From Saprospiraceae bacterium (GTDB lineage: Bacteria; Bacteroidota; Bacteroidia; Chitinophagales; Saprospiraceae), in assembly GCA_013214355.1 (NCBI GenBank), contig JABSSL010000083.1, forward strand, positions 1 through 64,000: 64,000 bases of DNA, written 5' to 3'. The notes under the pieces were generated by a model, which was given only the letters and a program-made list of their open reading frames with translations, was not told the DNA's origin and made no database searches. Positions 35,289 through 44,284 of the stretch are shown here, piece by piece (position 1 is the first letter of the stretch; each line of letters starts with the position of its first letter). Position numbers and translations under genes: made by a program.

Positions 35289-37088
35289 TTATGGTAGTAC
35301 AAGTAATTTCTCTTGGGTTATGAAACCGTGCTGATTTTCTAAGCTGATTAAATAGATGCCTACTGTCAAGGCTCCTAATTCCCAGCTAATGGTTTGCGGT
35401 ATATGAGGTTGCAACGCCCTTTGGTAAATGATTTGTCCGTAGGCATTGTAGAGTCTGAGTTGAGGGTTGTCGAAGGGGAGATCAGGTATCTCGATGAAAA
35501 CTTGATTCCGCGCAGGATTTGGATAAACACCTAAGGAAATGACATAGCCTATACTCGTGGTGTGGCTGATCATGCCACATGGAGTATTCCCACAAGGCCC
35601 TAGATACCCTCCTGCATTGAGCACTTCTTTTACTTCATCGGATAAACGACATTCTGTTTGGGCTGTATTGAAATCCCCATTTGTAATCTTACAAACCAAT
35701 ATACTGTCTAGCAGGGGGCCACATCGCCAGGCTTCGATGATATCTTCTACTGGCAAGGCTTCCGTACAATCAGATACATTGTTTTCATTGTTGTCGATTT
35801 TGTCATTTCCTCCTGGACATGCATCGCATTCATCGGCAACACCATCACAATCTTCATCCTCCCCCAGAACTGTAACGATCGCTTGGCAACTATCTCTCTG
35901 ACCTAGGGTATCTTCCAGGTAGAGTAAAACTGTTTTTTCTCCCAGCGATTCACAATCGAATGAATCTTCATCTACCGATAAAGTGAAATCAGCGCAATTG
36001 TTTAGGGAACCACCATCCAGATCTGTAGCCGTCAAACTTTCACCAAAGTTGATGGTCACATCTTGGCAGATGGCTGTAGGACCACCTTCCACCGTGATAT
36101 TGATGGCCACACAAGAAGGACTGGTGACACATCCACCGAGCCCTCCGATGTAGAAGGTGCCAGATTTTGTGGCTGTCCATTCTATCGTATTTGAATTGGA
36201 GGTAGTCAGCTGCTCTCCATTACAACTACCGCTATATAAACTCCAGAGGCTAGCATCATTTAGATTTCCGTCGATGTTAAAGGTGATTTTATCTCCTGGA
36301 CAGAAAATATTGCCCATCATATCGGTACTAATCCTCTCAATGTTTGGGGCAGTGCAAACGCCCTGGCAGAAAAAGGTACAAGCTGTGCTAAGGTCAAATT
36401 GATTAGAGCTGGAGTTGTCAAATTCCCAATTGGATAGATTGTAGATGTTGGCTCTCAAGTCAGCCGTTGCCCCGGCATTAATCAAGCAGTTATATTTTCC
36501 ATGATCAAAATGAGGATCTATGACAAAGTCACTTCCTGGATTGTTGGCAAAGATGGTCGGCTGGGTCGATTCTACGATTCCTGAAGCCTCTGACTGCCAG
36601 GCTCCAGCAAATTGTAAGGCTGTGACAAAGGCGCCTTGCGCTGCTACCGTGGGCTCCGTATTCCCATTGTAGCCGAATATTTGATCTCCAGCACTAGAAA
36701 GACTGAAATCACCAGATTCTGAGATACTAGGACTGCCGGTTCCAGATAAGACCTCTACTGTCCAACTATTTTCCGCTTGAAAGACCCTGAATTCCGTAGA
36801 ACAGGCGTAAAATGAATCAAATGTAAGCGTTAAGATACCCTCTCCTTCTCTAAATCCGCCGGTGGAAAGCCAGCCACGATCCGTAAAGGAGAGGATTTGT
36901 CCGCTCTGTACGCTGCTCAATAACACGAAGGAGAATTCGCCCTTAGTATTGGTGTTGTCGGAATCAGCAGTAGAATTGTAGCCCGTAAAGACCACCTCGC
37001 CGAAAGGAATGGACTGCGCGCTCAGCGCTTGGCATGAGAGTAGACTAGATGTAAGCAGTAAAAGTCGTTTTGATAGGGGGAAGTGCAT
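35289..37088 (-). CDS. T9SS-exported protein, smaller paralogue of the giant protein
   Basis: 599 residues with a signal peptide (ending SAQS). It has one copy of the block found three times in the giant neighbour: FGEVVFTGYN, LSFTDRGWLSTGGFREGE and the following Ig-like segment (NIFCPGDKITFNIDGNLNDA). A second Ig-like region follows, then a calcium-binding thrombospondin-3-like stretch DEDCDGVADECDACPGG (about 415-431) and a T9SS sorting domain (about 520 to the end, LGVYPNPARNQVFIEIPD, ending EKLLVLP). It should be exported and surface-attached like its neighbour, probably by gene duplication. The gap of 490 bp and the terminator-like fold suggest separate transcripts. Confidence 0.9.
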   Translation of the reverse strand: MHFPLSKRLLLLTSSLLSCQALSAQSIPFGEVVFTGYNSTADSDNTNTKGEFSFVLLSSVQSGQILSFTDRGWLSTGGFREGEGILTLTFDSFYACSTEFRVFQAENSWTVEVLSGTGSPSISESGDFSLSSAGDQIFGYNGNTEPTVAAQGAFVTALQFAGAWQSEASGIVESTQPTIFANNPGSDFVIDPHFDHGKYNCLINAGATADLRANIYNLSNWEFDNSSSNQFDLSTACTFFCQGVCTAPNIERISTDMMGNIFCPGDKITFNIDGNLNDASLWSLYSGSCNGEQLTTSNSNTIEWTATKSGTFYIGGLGGCVTSPSCVAINITVEGGPTAICQDVTINFGESLTATDLDGGSLNNCADFTLSVDEDSFDCESLGEKTVLLYLEDTLGQRDSCQAIVTVLGEDEDCDGVADECDACPGGNDKIDNNENNVSDCTEALPVEDIIEAWRCGPLLDSILVCKITNGDFNTAQTECRLSDEVKEVLNAGGYLGPCGNTPCGMISHTTSIGYVISLGVYPNPARNQVFIEIPDLPFDNPQLRLYNAYGQIIYQRALQPHIPQTISWELGALTVGIYLISLENQHGFITQEKLLVLP

Positions 37089-37290
37089 GACAATCGGATT
37101 TATAGTTTTGGGATAAGCCAGGTCTTGGCAGTATATATTCTTTTAGTGGATTGTTCTCTCTAAAAAATGAAATATCAGAAGATAAAACAGGAGTAACTGA
37201 GGAAAAGTAGTAAGGCCAAAGGTAGAAACTTGCCCGCATAAAGGCAAGCTCATTCTATTGACTTAAGTGCTGCTATATGGACGATTTTCT

Positions 37291-37298
37291 TACTTTTG
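37291..37298 (+). promoter_or_regulatory. Promoter -7 element for the amidase gene
   Basis: TACTTTTG matches TAnnTTTG exactly and lies 77 bp upstream of the amidase start. No clear -33 element is seen at the usual spacing. Confidence 0.5.
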
Positions 37299-37374
37299 CG
37301 TACGACAAAGGACCTTTGACCCGTTATGGACCTTTACGCTTAATTCTGAACACCAAATCTAAATCAATAAAACC

Positions 37375-38013
37375 ATGAAAACTGATTTTTGCGTTTTTTT
37401 GGACGCGGGCCATGGGGGCTTGGATAAGAATGGGAAATACGTCACCGCACCAAGCAAGCAGTTCAAACACGACAAGGGAGAATTTCACGGAGATGGCTGG
37501 TTTTACGAGGGAGTATTCAATCGGACGCTAACCAATAGAGTAGCGGCCAAGCTCAGTAACTTGGGGATTTGTAATGTGATAGTAAGCCACGAATACTTAG
37601 ATATTTCATTGCACTATCGTGTTAATGTGGCAAATTGGTACCATAGGAATTATAAGAAGGGCCTCTACATATCTAATCACGCCAATGCCTCTAGTTCTGG
37701 GAAGGCGAGAGGGTTCGAAGTGTACACGACTAGAGGGAAGACAAAATCAGATAAGGTCGCAACCTTACTATACGAAAATGTACAGGAATTGATGGGTGAC
37801 CGTATCAAGTACCGTCCTTCCCGTTCGGATGGGGATCCTGATAGAGAAGCTAATTTCTTTGTCCTAAAGAATACGGCGATGCCTGCTATCCTGATTGAGC
37901 ATCTGTTTTTCGATAACTTCGATGATGCCTCATTGTTAATGGATGACGAGATTGTGGAACGATTTGCGGAGGCACAGGTGAGGACTATTATTGAAGCGGC
38001 TGACGCTGTTTAA
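37375..38013 (+). CDS. N-acetylmuramoyl-L-alanine amidase (Amidase_3), no signal peptide
   Basis: 212 residues. The zinc amidase motifs are complete: His13 in LDAGHGG, Glu45 in FYEGVFNR, His102 in ISNHANAS, and the catalytic Glu175 in AILIEHLFF. It cleaves the bond between N-acetylmuramic acid and the stem peptide in peptidoglycan. The protein begins directly with the catalytic fold (MKTDFCVFLDAGHGG), so there is no signal peptide, unlike housekeeping AmiC-type enzymes. This is how phage endolysins and some toxin-like amidases look, but no holin or phage gene is near. How it reaches the wall is unclear. The gene has its own promoter element. Confidence 0.9.
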   Translation: MKTDFCVFLDAGHGGLDKNGKYVTAPSKQFKHDKGEFHGDGWFYEGVFNRTLTNRVAAKLSNLGICNVIVSHEYLDISLHYRVNVANWYHRNYKKGLYISNHANASSSGKARGFEVYTTRGKTKSDKVATLLYENVQELMGDRIKYRPSRSDGDPDREANFFVLKNTAMPAILIEHLFFDNFDDASLLMDDEIVERFAEAQVRTIIEAADAV

Positions 38014-38086
38014 GCCAAGGGTTTATCAAACATGAACAACACAAAGACCTTTTTTATTACGCTTTAGAATTTGATTGATTCACTTT

Positions 38087-39745
38087 ATGACGAATAAGGA
38101 AATTGCTCGCACCTTCCAGTTTTTGGGGAATATCATGGAATTGCATGATGAGAATAAGTTCAAGATCCGCTCTTACCAAAATGCTTATATAAGTTTAAGG
38201 AAATTGGATCAACCTTTGGCGGAAATGTCCGATGAGGAGATCGGTAAGATTAAAGGGGTTGGGAAGGCGATTGTAGGTAAGATCAGGGAACTCCTAGATG
38301 GAGGGCAAATGGCCACCTTGGAACGATACAAAGCCGAAACGCCAGTAGGAATTCAGGAGATGCTGGGTATTAAAGGTTTTGGTCCGAAGAAAATCAAGGC
38401 AGTATGGAAGGATTTGGGGGTTCAAAGTGTCGGGGAATTACTTTATGCGGTGAATGAGAATCGCTTGATTGAGTTAAATGGGTTTGGCGAAAAAACACAA
38501 GAGGATCTTAAGCAAAAGCTAGAATATTTCCAGCGGTCACAAGGGAAATCCCATTACGCTAAGCTAGAAGGACCTGCCCACTCTCTGTTAGAGCAATTAC
38601 AAACCAAGTATCCAGATGTTCCGATGAACTTGGTGGGAGCGATCCGGAGGAAAGCCAATGAGGTGGAAAGCATCGATCTCTTAGTCGGTAAGGCTGATTT
38701 ATCAACTGAGCAATTAGGTGATGTTTTAGAGGAAATTCAGACTGCAGAAAATGGATTCGTAGGAACAACAGCGGATGGGCATTCTGTTAGAATCTATGTA
38801 TGTGCGCCGGGTGACTTCGGATCCAAGTTGTTTCGCTATTCGGCAAGTTCGGAGTTTCTGAACGCTTTTGTGGAATCAAATCCTGGACTCGATTTTTCCG
38901 GACTGGCCACAGAAGATGCTGTATTCTCTAAAGCCAAGCTCCCATTCGTTGAGCCGGAACTGAGAGAACAGAGCTGGGCGCTGGAACTAGCGAAAGCGCA
39001 ACAATTGCCTAAACTGGTAGAATTATCCGACCTAAAAGGCGTTTTGCATAATCACAGTACTTATAGTGACGGGCTGCATTCTCTGCGAGATATGGCTACC
39101 TATACGAAGGAACAGGGCTACGAGTATTTGGGCATGTCGGATCACAGCAAGTCAGCTTTCTATGCCAACGGCTTGCAAGTAGAACGCGTCTATCAGCAGA
39201 TGGAGGAGATCGATCAGTTGAATCAGGAGCTGGCTCCATTCCGAGTTTTCAAGAGTATTGAAAGCGATATCTTAAATGATGGCTCACTCGACTATGAGGA
39301 AGACGTGCTAAAAGCATTTGATTTCATCATTGCATCCGTGCATACCAACCTAAGAATGGATGAAGTTAAGGCTACCCAACGACTCATCACCGCGATAGAG
39401 AACCCCTATACTCGAATATTGGGACACCCAACCGGGCGATTATTATTGAGTCGGGAAGGTTATCCGATTGATCATAAGAAGGTAATCGATGCTTGTGCGG
39501 AAAATGGGGTAGCTATAGAGCTCAATGCCAATCCTTACCGTCTTGATCTTGATTGGACTTGGATCCCCTATGCCTTGGAGAAAGGAGTCCTGGTTTCGGT
39601 GAACCCAGATGCCCATAGCAAAGAGGGCATTCACGACATGCACTTTGGGGTCCTTTCCGCTCGCAAAGGTGGACTCACTGCGGAGACTTGTCTCAATGCA
39701 AAATCCTTGGCGGCCTTCGAAAAGTGGCTTGTAAATGGTCGTTAA
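38087..39745 (+). CDS. PolX-like protein: degenerate polymerase plus PHP domain
   Basis: 552 residues from the ATG at 38087; an upstream TTG would add four residues and looks worse. The N-terminal helix-hairpin-helix part (about 50-140, with IKGVGKAIVGKI and NGFGEKTQ) binds DNA. The nucleotidyltransferase palm follows, but the usual GS...GDIDLL motif reads GAIRRKANEVESIDLLV: the first metal Asp is Ser195 and only Asp197 remains. The C-terminal PHP domain is intact (HNHSTYSDG at 321-329, GMSDHSKSA near 349, AHSKEGIHDM). In PolX enzymes PHP is a 3'-5' exonuclease or AP endonuclease. Loss of the polymerase site suggests a nuclease that acts in repair. Confidence 0.9.
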   Translation: MTNKEIARTFQFLGNIMELHDENKFKIRSYQNAYISLRKLDQPLAEMSDEEIGKIKGVGKAIVGKIRELLDGGQMATLERYKAETPVGIQEMLGIKGFGPKKIKAVWKDLGVQSVGELLYAVNENRLIELNGFGEKTQEDLKQKLEYFQRSQGKSHYAKLEGPAHSLLEQLQTKYPDVPMNLVGAIRRKANEVESIDLLVGKADLSTEQLGDVLEEIQTAENGFVGTTADGHSVRIYVCAPGDFGSKLFRYSASSEFLNAFVESNPGLDFSGLATEDAVFSKAKLPFVEPELREQSWALELAKAQQLPKLVELSDLKGVLHNHSTYSDGLHSLRDMATYTKEQGYEYLGMSDHSKSAFYANGLQVERVYQQMEEIDQLNQELAPFRVFKSIESDILNDGSLDYEEDVLKAFDFIIASVHTNLRMDEVKATQRLITAIENPYTRILGHPTGRLLLSREGYPIDHKKVIDACAENGVAIELNANPYRLDLDWTWIPYALEKGVLVSVNPDAHSKEGIHDMHFGVLSARKGGLTAETCLNAKSLAAFEKWLVNGR

Positions 39746-39799
39746 CAGCTCATTAACAAATATTGAACCCTCATTAACAGGCAAGTAAAAAAAGCTTTT

Positions 39800-39807
39800 T
39801 ACTTTTG
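39800..39807 (+). promoter_or_regulatory. Promoter -7 element for the DUF1573 gene
   Basis: TACTTTTG matches the Bacteroidota -7 consensus and lies 70 bp ahead of the DUF1573 lipoprotein start. This gives a short leader typical for a well expressed gene. Confidence 0.55.
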
Positions 39808-39876
39808 TGATTGTGAGTAAGAAACATGTAAACACGTTTCCACAAATATTAATTTTCAAACTAAAATTCCTTTACA

Positions 39877-40401
39877 ATGTTGAAGCAACTTAAAGTTGGT
39901 ATCCTAGCTGTAGCGTTGGTAGGTTTCTTGGCTAGCTGCCAAAATGCGAATCAGGGTGTTCGTGAAGCTGCTCGCGAGAATGTGACTAATGCCGTTCAAC
40001 CTGCTACTTCCACTGCACAAAACCCAGCAGCTACTCCTGCTGCCCCTGCTGGCCCTACTACCGTAATGGCATTCACTGAAACTACTTTTGACTTCGGAAC
40101 TGTTAACGAAGGTGAAAAAGTAGCTCACACGTATAAATTCAAAAACACAGGTAACGAGCCTTTGATCCTTAGCGATGCTAAAGGTAGCTGCGGATGTACT
40201 GTTCCTGACTGGCCAAGAGAGCCAATTGCTCCTGGTGCTGAAGCTGAAGTTACTGTAGAGTTTAACTCAAAAGGTAAAAAAGGTAAGCGTAACCAGAAAG
40301 TTACCATTACTGCTAATACTAATCCTCCTCAAACTTTCATCTACTTGACTGGTGAAGTTTTGAGCACTGAGGCAGCTCCTAACATCCAAGTTACTCAGTA
40401 A
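39877..40401 (+). CDS. DUF1573 domain lipoprotein
   Basis: 174 residues. A lipoprotein signal (MLKQLKVGILAVALVGFLAS, then Cys21) is followed by an Ala/Pro/Thr-rich linker and a DUF1573 domain (about 65-165) with FDFGTVNEGEKVAHTYKFKN and GSCGCTVPDWPREPI. DUF1573 has an Ig-like fold related to MSP/ASPM-type domains. Bacteroidota usually have many copies and the function is unknown. The strong promoter, alanine-rich codons and the following strong terminator suggest an abundant single-gene transcript. It should sit in the envelope. Confidence 0.92.
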   Translation: MLKQLKVGILAVALVGFLASCQNANQGVREAARENVTNAVQPATSTAQNPAATPAAPAGPTTVMAFTETTFDFGTVNEGEKVAHTYKFKNTGNEPLILSDAKGSCGCTVPDWPREPIAPGAEAEVTVEFNSKGKKGKRNQKVTITANTNPPQTFIYLTGEVLSTEAAPNIQVTQ

Positions 40402-40427
40402 TACTGGCATGTTGCAGCTAAAGCAAC

Positions 40428-40445
40428 GATCATTCTAGAATGATC
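40428..40445. repeat. 18-bp perfect palindrome
   Basis: GATCATTCTAGAATGATC is fully symmetric with no spacer. It lies between the DUF1573 stop and the terminator hairpin that follows and may be part of the 3' end or an operator. No function can be assigned. Confidence 0.4.
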
Positions 40446-40447
40446 AG

Positions 40448-40482
40448 AGGCCCTTCGAGTCGCAGAACTGGAAGGGCCTTTT
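40448..40482 (+). terminator. Intrinsic terminator after the DUF1573 gene
   Basis: AGGCCCTTC (40448-40456) pairs with GAAGGGCCT (40471-40479) around a 14-nt loop and is followed by a T run. The run also forms the -33 region of the next promoter. Confidence 0.85.
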
Positions 40483-40509
40483 GTTTGCCTAGCTTCTTTC
40501 GTAACTTTG
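40479..40509 (+). promoter_or_regulatory. Promoter of the UbiA-type gene
   Basis: TTTTG (40479-40483) is followed after 18 nt by TAACTTTG (40502-40509), an exact -7 match. It lies 28 bp before the ATG at 40537, which shows that the possible TTG start at 40507 is inside the promoter and is not used. Confidence 0.65.
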
Positions 40510-40536
40510 CGCGGTCTTAATTGTTGTAGCAGTATT

Positions 40537-41400
40537 ATGAAGAATTACTTGTCGCTGATCACTTTCAGCCATACGATTTTTGCTTTACCTTTTGCCCTGT
40601 TGGGTTTTTTTCTTGCTTCCTTACAACTAGGAGAAGGCCTCAGCGCACGTTTGTTTGGTTTGGTGATTGCGGCCATGATATTTGCCCGTAGTGCTGCCAT
40701 GGCTTTTAATCGCTACTTGGATCGAGACATCGATGAAAAGAACCCTAGGACGATTCAGCGGGAGATTCCCGCAGGAGTAATTTCGGCTCAGTCTGCTTTA
40801 CTTTTTGTGGTAATTAATTGCCTTCTATTCATCGGGGTTACTTGGCTGATCAATCCACTCTGTTTTTACCTCTCTCCAGTGGCATTATTAGTAATTTTAG
40901 GATACAGTTACACCAAGCGATTTACCTTTCTTTGTCATTTCGTTTTGGGCCTTGGACTGTCCTTGGCTCCGATTGGGGCTTACTTGGCAGCAGGAGGGGG
41001 CTTTGATACCATTCCAATCATCTATTCTTTTGCTGTGTTGTGTTGGGTATCGGGTTTTGACATCATCTATGCGCTACAAGATGAAGAGTTTGATCGGTCT
41101 CTATCTTTGCACTCCGTTCCTGTTAGTTTGGGTAAGACCAGAGCCTTACAACTTTCCATCTTTCTACATATCATCTGTGCGGGACTCATTCTTTTGGCAG
41201 CATTTTTGCTACAAAATACCTATCCAGCTTTCTTTTGTCTCCACTGGTTAGCAGCAGGGCTTTTCATCTGCCTTCTGATTTATCAGCATACCATCGTAAA
41301 GCCAAATGACTTAAGCAAGGTCAACCGGGCGTTTTTCACAGCAAATGGAATGGCTAGCCTGATATTTGGTGCCTTAGTCATCTTGGATATTTACTGGTAA
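40537..41400 (+). CDS. UbiA-family prenyltransferase (menaquinone-type)
   Basis: 287 residues, multi-spanning membrane protein. Both Asp-rich motifs of the UbiA superfamily are present: NRYLDRDIDEKNPRT in the first half and DIIYALQDEEFDRSL in the second. These bind the magnesium-diphosphate of the prenyl donor. The family transfers a polyprenyl chain to an aromatic acceptor. The NRxxDxxID...NPRT form resembles the 4-hydroxybenzoate-type enzymes, including the one assigned to the futalosine route of menaquinone synthesis (MqnP). No other menaquinone gene lies nearby, so the exact substrate is not certain. The start at 40537 is fixed by the promoter overlapping the alternative. Confidence 0.9.
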   Translation: MKNYLSLITFSHTIFALPFALLGFFLASLQLGEGLSARLFGLVIAAMIFARSAAMAFNRYLDRDIDEKNPRTIQREIPAGVISAQSALLFVVINCLLFIGVTWLINPLCFYLSPVALLVILGYSYTKRFTFLCHFVLGLGLSLAPIGAYLAAGGGFDTIPIIYSFAVLCWVSGFDIIYALQDEEFDRSLSLHSVPVSLGKTRALQLSIFLHIICAGLILLAAFLLQNTYPAFFCLHWLAAGLFICLLIYQHTIVKPNDLSKVNRAFFTANGMASLIFGALVILDIYW

Positions 41401-41879
41401 TTAAGTATCTTATCTTACGCTAAATCCCAGATTGGGAAAGGAGTCTAATAAAGGATACCCAAAATTTCAAGTCATCCACTTTTCTAGCTAACACATTCCG
41501 ATTAGAAGGGCAAAGGGCAACTAAGTTGATCGGGGATGGTGAAAGACTGCTTGCAGTTTCATGAGCCGAACTCAGCTATTAGAATTGCAAGGGTACCGAC
41601 CTTCAAGCTAAGGTCTCGTAACTTTTTAGAGATAGCTGCGTAAAGCTTATGTGAGCCGTCTATTAATCCCCCCTCAGGTTTTGAAATGCCCTCATTTATT
41701 TATAGATTCCTCGCCTTAGGAATGAGGCACAAATAAAAAATACAGTTAGGTTATACCCAGCTTTTGAAGCCTAGTCTGGTGAAAAAATATTTGGCCTATT
41801 TGTGCAGTTTATTTTTCCCTCATTCCTTAGAAATATAGCACACAAGCACTGGTTTAATAACTTACTTGACTGCAAACCT
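41401..41879. other. Intergenic region, possible long-range stem in the leader
   Basis: No gene seen in this 479-bp stretch. AGGAATGAGG (41716-41725) is the exact reverse complement of CCTCATTCCT (41798-41807), so the leader of the OmpA-family gene could form a long-range stem. No exact TAnnTTTG match is seen; AATATTTG near 41787 is one mismatch away. Confidence 0.4.
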
Positions 41880-44153
41880 ATGAGAAAAACGACATTATTA
41901 TTCATGGTTCTTTTTCTTGCTTGTCACTGGTCTTTGAATGCCCAAAATGCCAAACTGAAAAAAGCGAGATATTACATGGAATCCCTGTACTACCAGGGAG
42001 CTATTGACATTTATCAACAGCTATTAGAGAAGGGAGACAATCCTGAAGCAATGACTAATTTGGCCATTGCTTACAAGAAAACCAATCAATACGAGGCTGC
42101 GCTGCCCTGGTTTGAAAAGGCAGTACAGTTGGAAGACGCTCGCCCCGAGATTTTCTACTATTATGGTCAAGCCCTACAGCACAATGGTTCTTGCACTGAG
42201 GCCAAAATGATGTATCAGCGATATCTGAAGCTGAGACCCTATGATCTGCGGCGACCCTACCTGGAAAGCCCATGTATGGAAAAAGACAAAATCTTGGCGA
42301 AAGGGGAAAAGGCCCAATACCAAGTCGAAAACTTGCCTTTCAACGGGCCCTTCGACGATCTCGGCCCCGCCTTTTACCAGAACGGTTTAGTTTTTGGTTC
42401 TATTAAGGCTCCGGAGGGCAGGCGGAAAGCCGCCTTTTTTGACCTCTACTATGCGGATGGGAGGATGAATGACCCTTTTGCTTTTAGTACAGCAGATCAA
42501 TTCTCCTCCAATCTCAATACCAATCTTCACGAGGCAATCGTGACTTTTAGCCAAGATCAAGAACAAGTATATATAACGAGGAATAGACAAGAAGAGCAAG
42601 ATCCTCGACGCAATCCCGTGATTCGTTTGGAGATTCTGTCCGCGAAAAAGGTCGCCGGAGACATCTGGAGCGAACCAGAAGCCTTACCTTTTAATGATCC
42701 TTCTTTTTCTGTAGCACATCCCTGCCTTTCCCCTAAGGGAGAGCGATTGTTTTTTAGTTCGGATATGCCTGGTGGCTTTGGAGGTAAGGATATTTATCTG
42801 TCCTTTTGGGATGGGGAGGCTTGGGGAAACCCCATTAACCTCGGACCAGGGATTAATACGGAAGGAGATGAAATTACACCCTTCTTTGATCAAGATGGAA
42901 AGCTATATTTTGCCTCCGATGGACATTTTGGTTTAGGCGGGCAGGACATATACCAGGTTCAAGATAAAGGGGACGGTCAATGGTCGGAAGTAGTAAATCT
43001 AGGTCCCCCAATCAATACCAATGATGATGATTTTGGCTTTATTATTCATCAGGACAATCAATATGGTTACTTTACCTCCAACCGTGCCGGTGGAAAAGGA
43101 GCCGATGATATTTATGGTTTTATATGGGATGAGCCGGAGGCAAAGCAAGCTTATCGCTTTAAAGTGGTAAACGGTAAAACCAGGGCAGCTGTGGGTCTGG
43201 TTACTGCCAAGGTACATGAGGACGGGAGGTTTCTTACTGCTGATACAGAGGGGTACTATACCATGGAGGTAACGAAAGGAGAATGCTTTAGTTTATCTTT
43301 TGTATCTGAAGGATATGAACCCAAGCATTGGGAGGATTGTGTGTCCGTTATCCAGGATCAGCCCAATGTGATTACCATCGGGATGCAGGAACTAGAGAAG
43401 AAACCAGAAGAACCGGCTGCAGATGTATTCTACTTCGACCTGGAAGTGGTTGATAATTTATCCGGAGGAGGAATCCCTGGGGCTGTAGTCCTGCTTAGTG
43501 ATGCCGATTGTGATCTAGAATTCAAGGGGGTGACCGATGAGCGAGGATGGGTGCGAATAGAGGCGCCTGAGATTTGCTGTACTCGGATTTCTATTGATGC
43601 CGACAATTACTTTTTACATAAGTCCGAAAAGGAATTTTGTGATGTGCGCAAGGGTGAAGTCAGAAATATCCTGCTACAGCCCTACATTAGGGTACAAGAG
43701 GAAAAAGTGACCTCTCGAAGTACCGCTAGTAATCCACAGGATACCCTGAAAACATCCTTTAAGGTAAGTCAAGGTAGTGGTACAGGTGATGAGATTTCGT
43801 ACCTGTTGAACATTTACTACAATGTAGGTCGAACCAGTGTAAAGAAGGAATCGGTTCCTGAGCTATTCAAGCTTTTGGATCTCTTACAGGACAATCCAGA
43901 CCTTATCGTTGAGATTAGTTCGCATACCGATGCTAGAGGAGGAGCGAGCTTCAACCAGAATTTATCGCAGCGACGTGCCAACAATATTGTCAACTTCCTG
44001 GTGGGTGAGGGGGTGTCAAAACGAAGATTGATTGCACGGGGATATGGCGAAGAAAAGCCCGTCAATGATTGTGTTGATGGGAAAGAATGTGAGGAGGAGG
44101 AATATCAGCTTAATCGGCGAACGGAATTCCGAGTAATTGGTTGCTTAGATTAA
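41880..44153 (+). CDS. OmpA-family protein with TPR and PD40 repeats (PorE-like architecture)
   Basis: 757 residues from the ATG at 41880, which opens directly with a signal peptide (MRKTTLLFMVLFLACHWSLN, then AQ); upstream starts would add 26 residues ahead of it. The order is TPR helices (about 25-110), WD40-like PD40 beta-propeller repeats (about 150-430, e.g. LFFSSDMPGGFGGKDIYLSF, LYFASDGHFGLGGQDIY), two carboxypeptidase-regulatory-like beta domains (about 430-600), and a C-terminal OmpA peptidoglycan-binding domain with ISSHTDARGGASFNQNLSQR and RGYGEEKPV. PorE of the type IX system has the same order of modules and ties the machine to the wall, but such proteins have several paralogues per genome. 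It has a conventional signal peptide and not a lipobox. Confidence 0.88.
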   Translation: MRKTTLLFMVLFLACHWSLNAQNAKLKKARYYMESLYYQGAIDIYQQLLEKGDNPEAMTNLAIAYKKTNQYEAALPWFEKAVQLEDARPEIFYYYGQALQHNGSCTEAKMMYQRYLKLRPYDLRRPYLESPCMEKDKILAKGEKAQYQVENLPFNGPFDDLGPAFYQNGLVFGSIKAPEGRRKAAFFDLYYADGRMNDPFAFSTADQFSSNLNTNLHEAIVTFSQDQEQVYITRNRQEEQDPRRNPVIRLEILSAKKVAGDIWSEPEALPFNDPSFSVAHPCLSPKGERLFFSSDMPGGFGGKDIYLSFWDGEAWGNPINLGPGINTEGDEITPFFDQDGKLYFASDGHFGLGGQDIYQVQDKGDGQWSEVVNLGPPINTNDDDFGFIIHQDNQYGYFTSNRAGGKGADDIYGFIWDEPEAKQAYRFKVVNGKTRAAVGLVTAKVHEDGRFLTADTEGYYTMEVTKGECFSLSFVSEGYEPKHWEDCVSVIQDQPNVITIGMQELEKKPEEPAADVFYFDLEVVDNLSGGGIPGAVVLLSDADCDLEFKGVTDERGWVRIEAPEICCTRISIDADNYFLHKSEKEFCDVRKGEVRNILLQPYIRVQEEKVTSRSTASNPQDTLKTSFKVSQGSGTGDEISYLLNIYYNVGRTSVKKESVPELFKLLDLLQDNPDLIVEISSHTDARGGASFNQNLSQRRANNIVNFLVGEGVSKRRLIARGYGEEKPVNDCVDGKECEEEEYQLNRRTEFRVIGCLD

Positions 44154-44284
44154 ACACTTATTAAGCCGTTGCCTACGGATATAAAACGGACTATCAGATA
44201 CTTATGTCACTCGCTTGTGGGGTTGATTTTCTAGGTGGTTTTTGATTATATTGTAACATTAAACAAAACCAACCCTAATTATTT

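Noticed and set aside
37375-38013. Prophage remnant around the amidase
   Set aside because: No holin, structural, integrase or attachment site nearby. Flanking genes are cellular.
40507-40536. Ten-residue longer UbiA protein from TTG at 40507
   Set aside because: The TTG lies in the -7 element of a good promoter, so it would not be in the mRNA.
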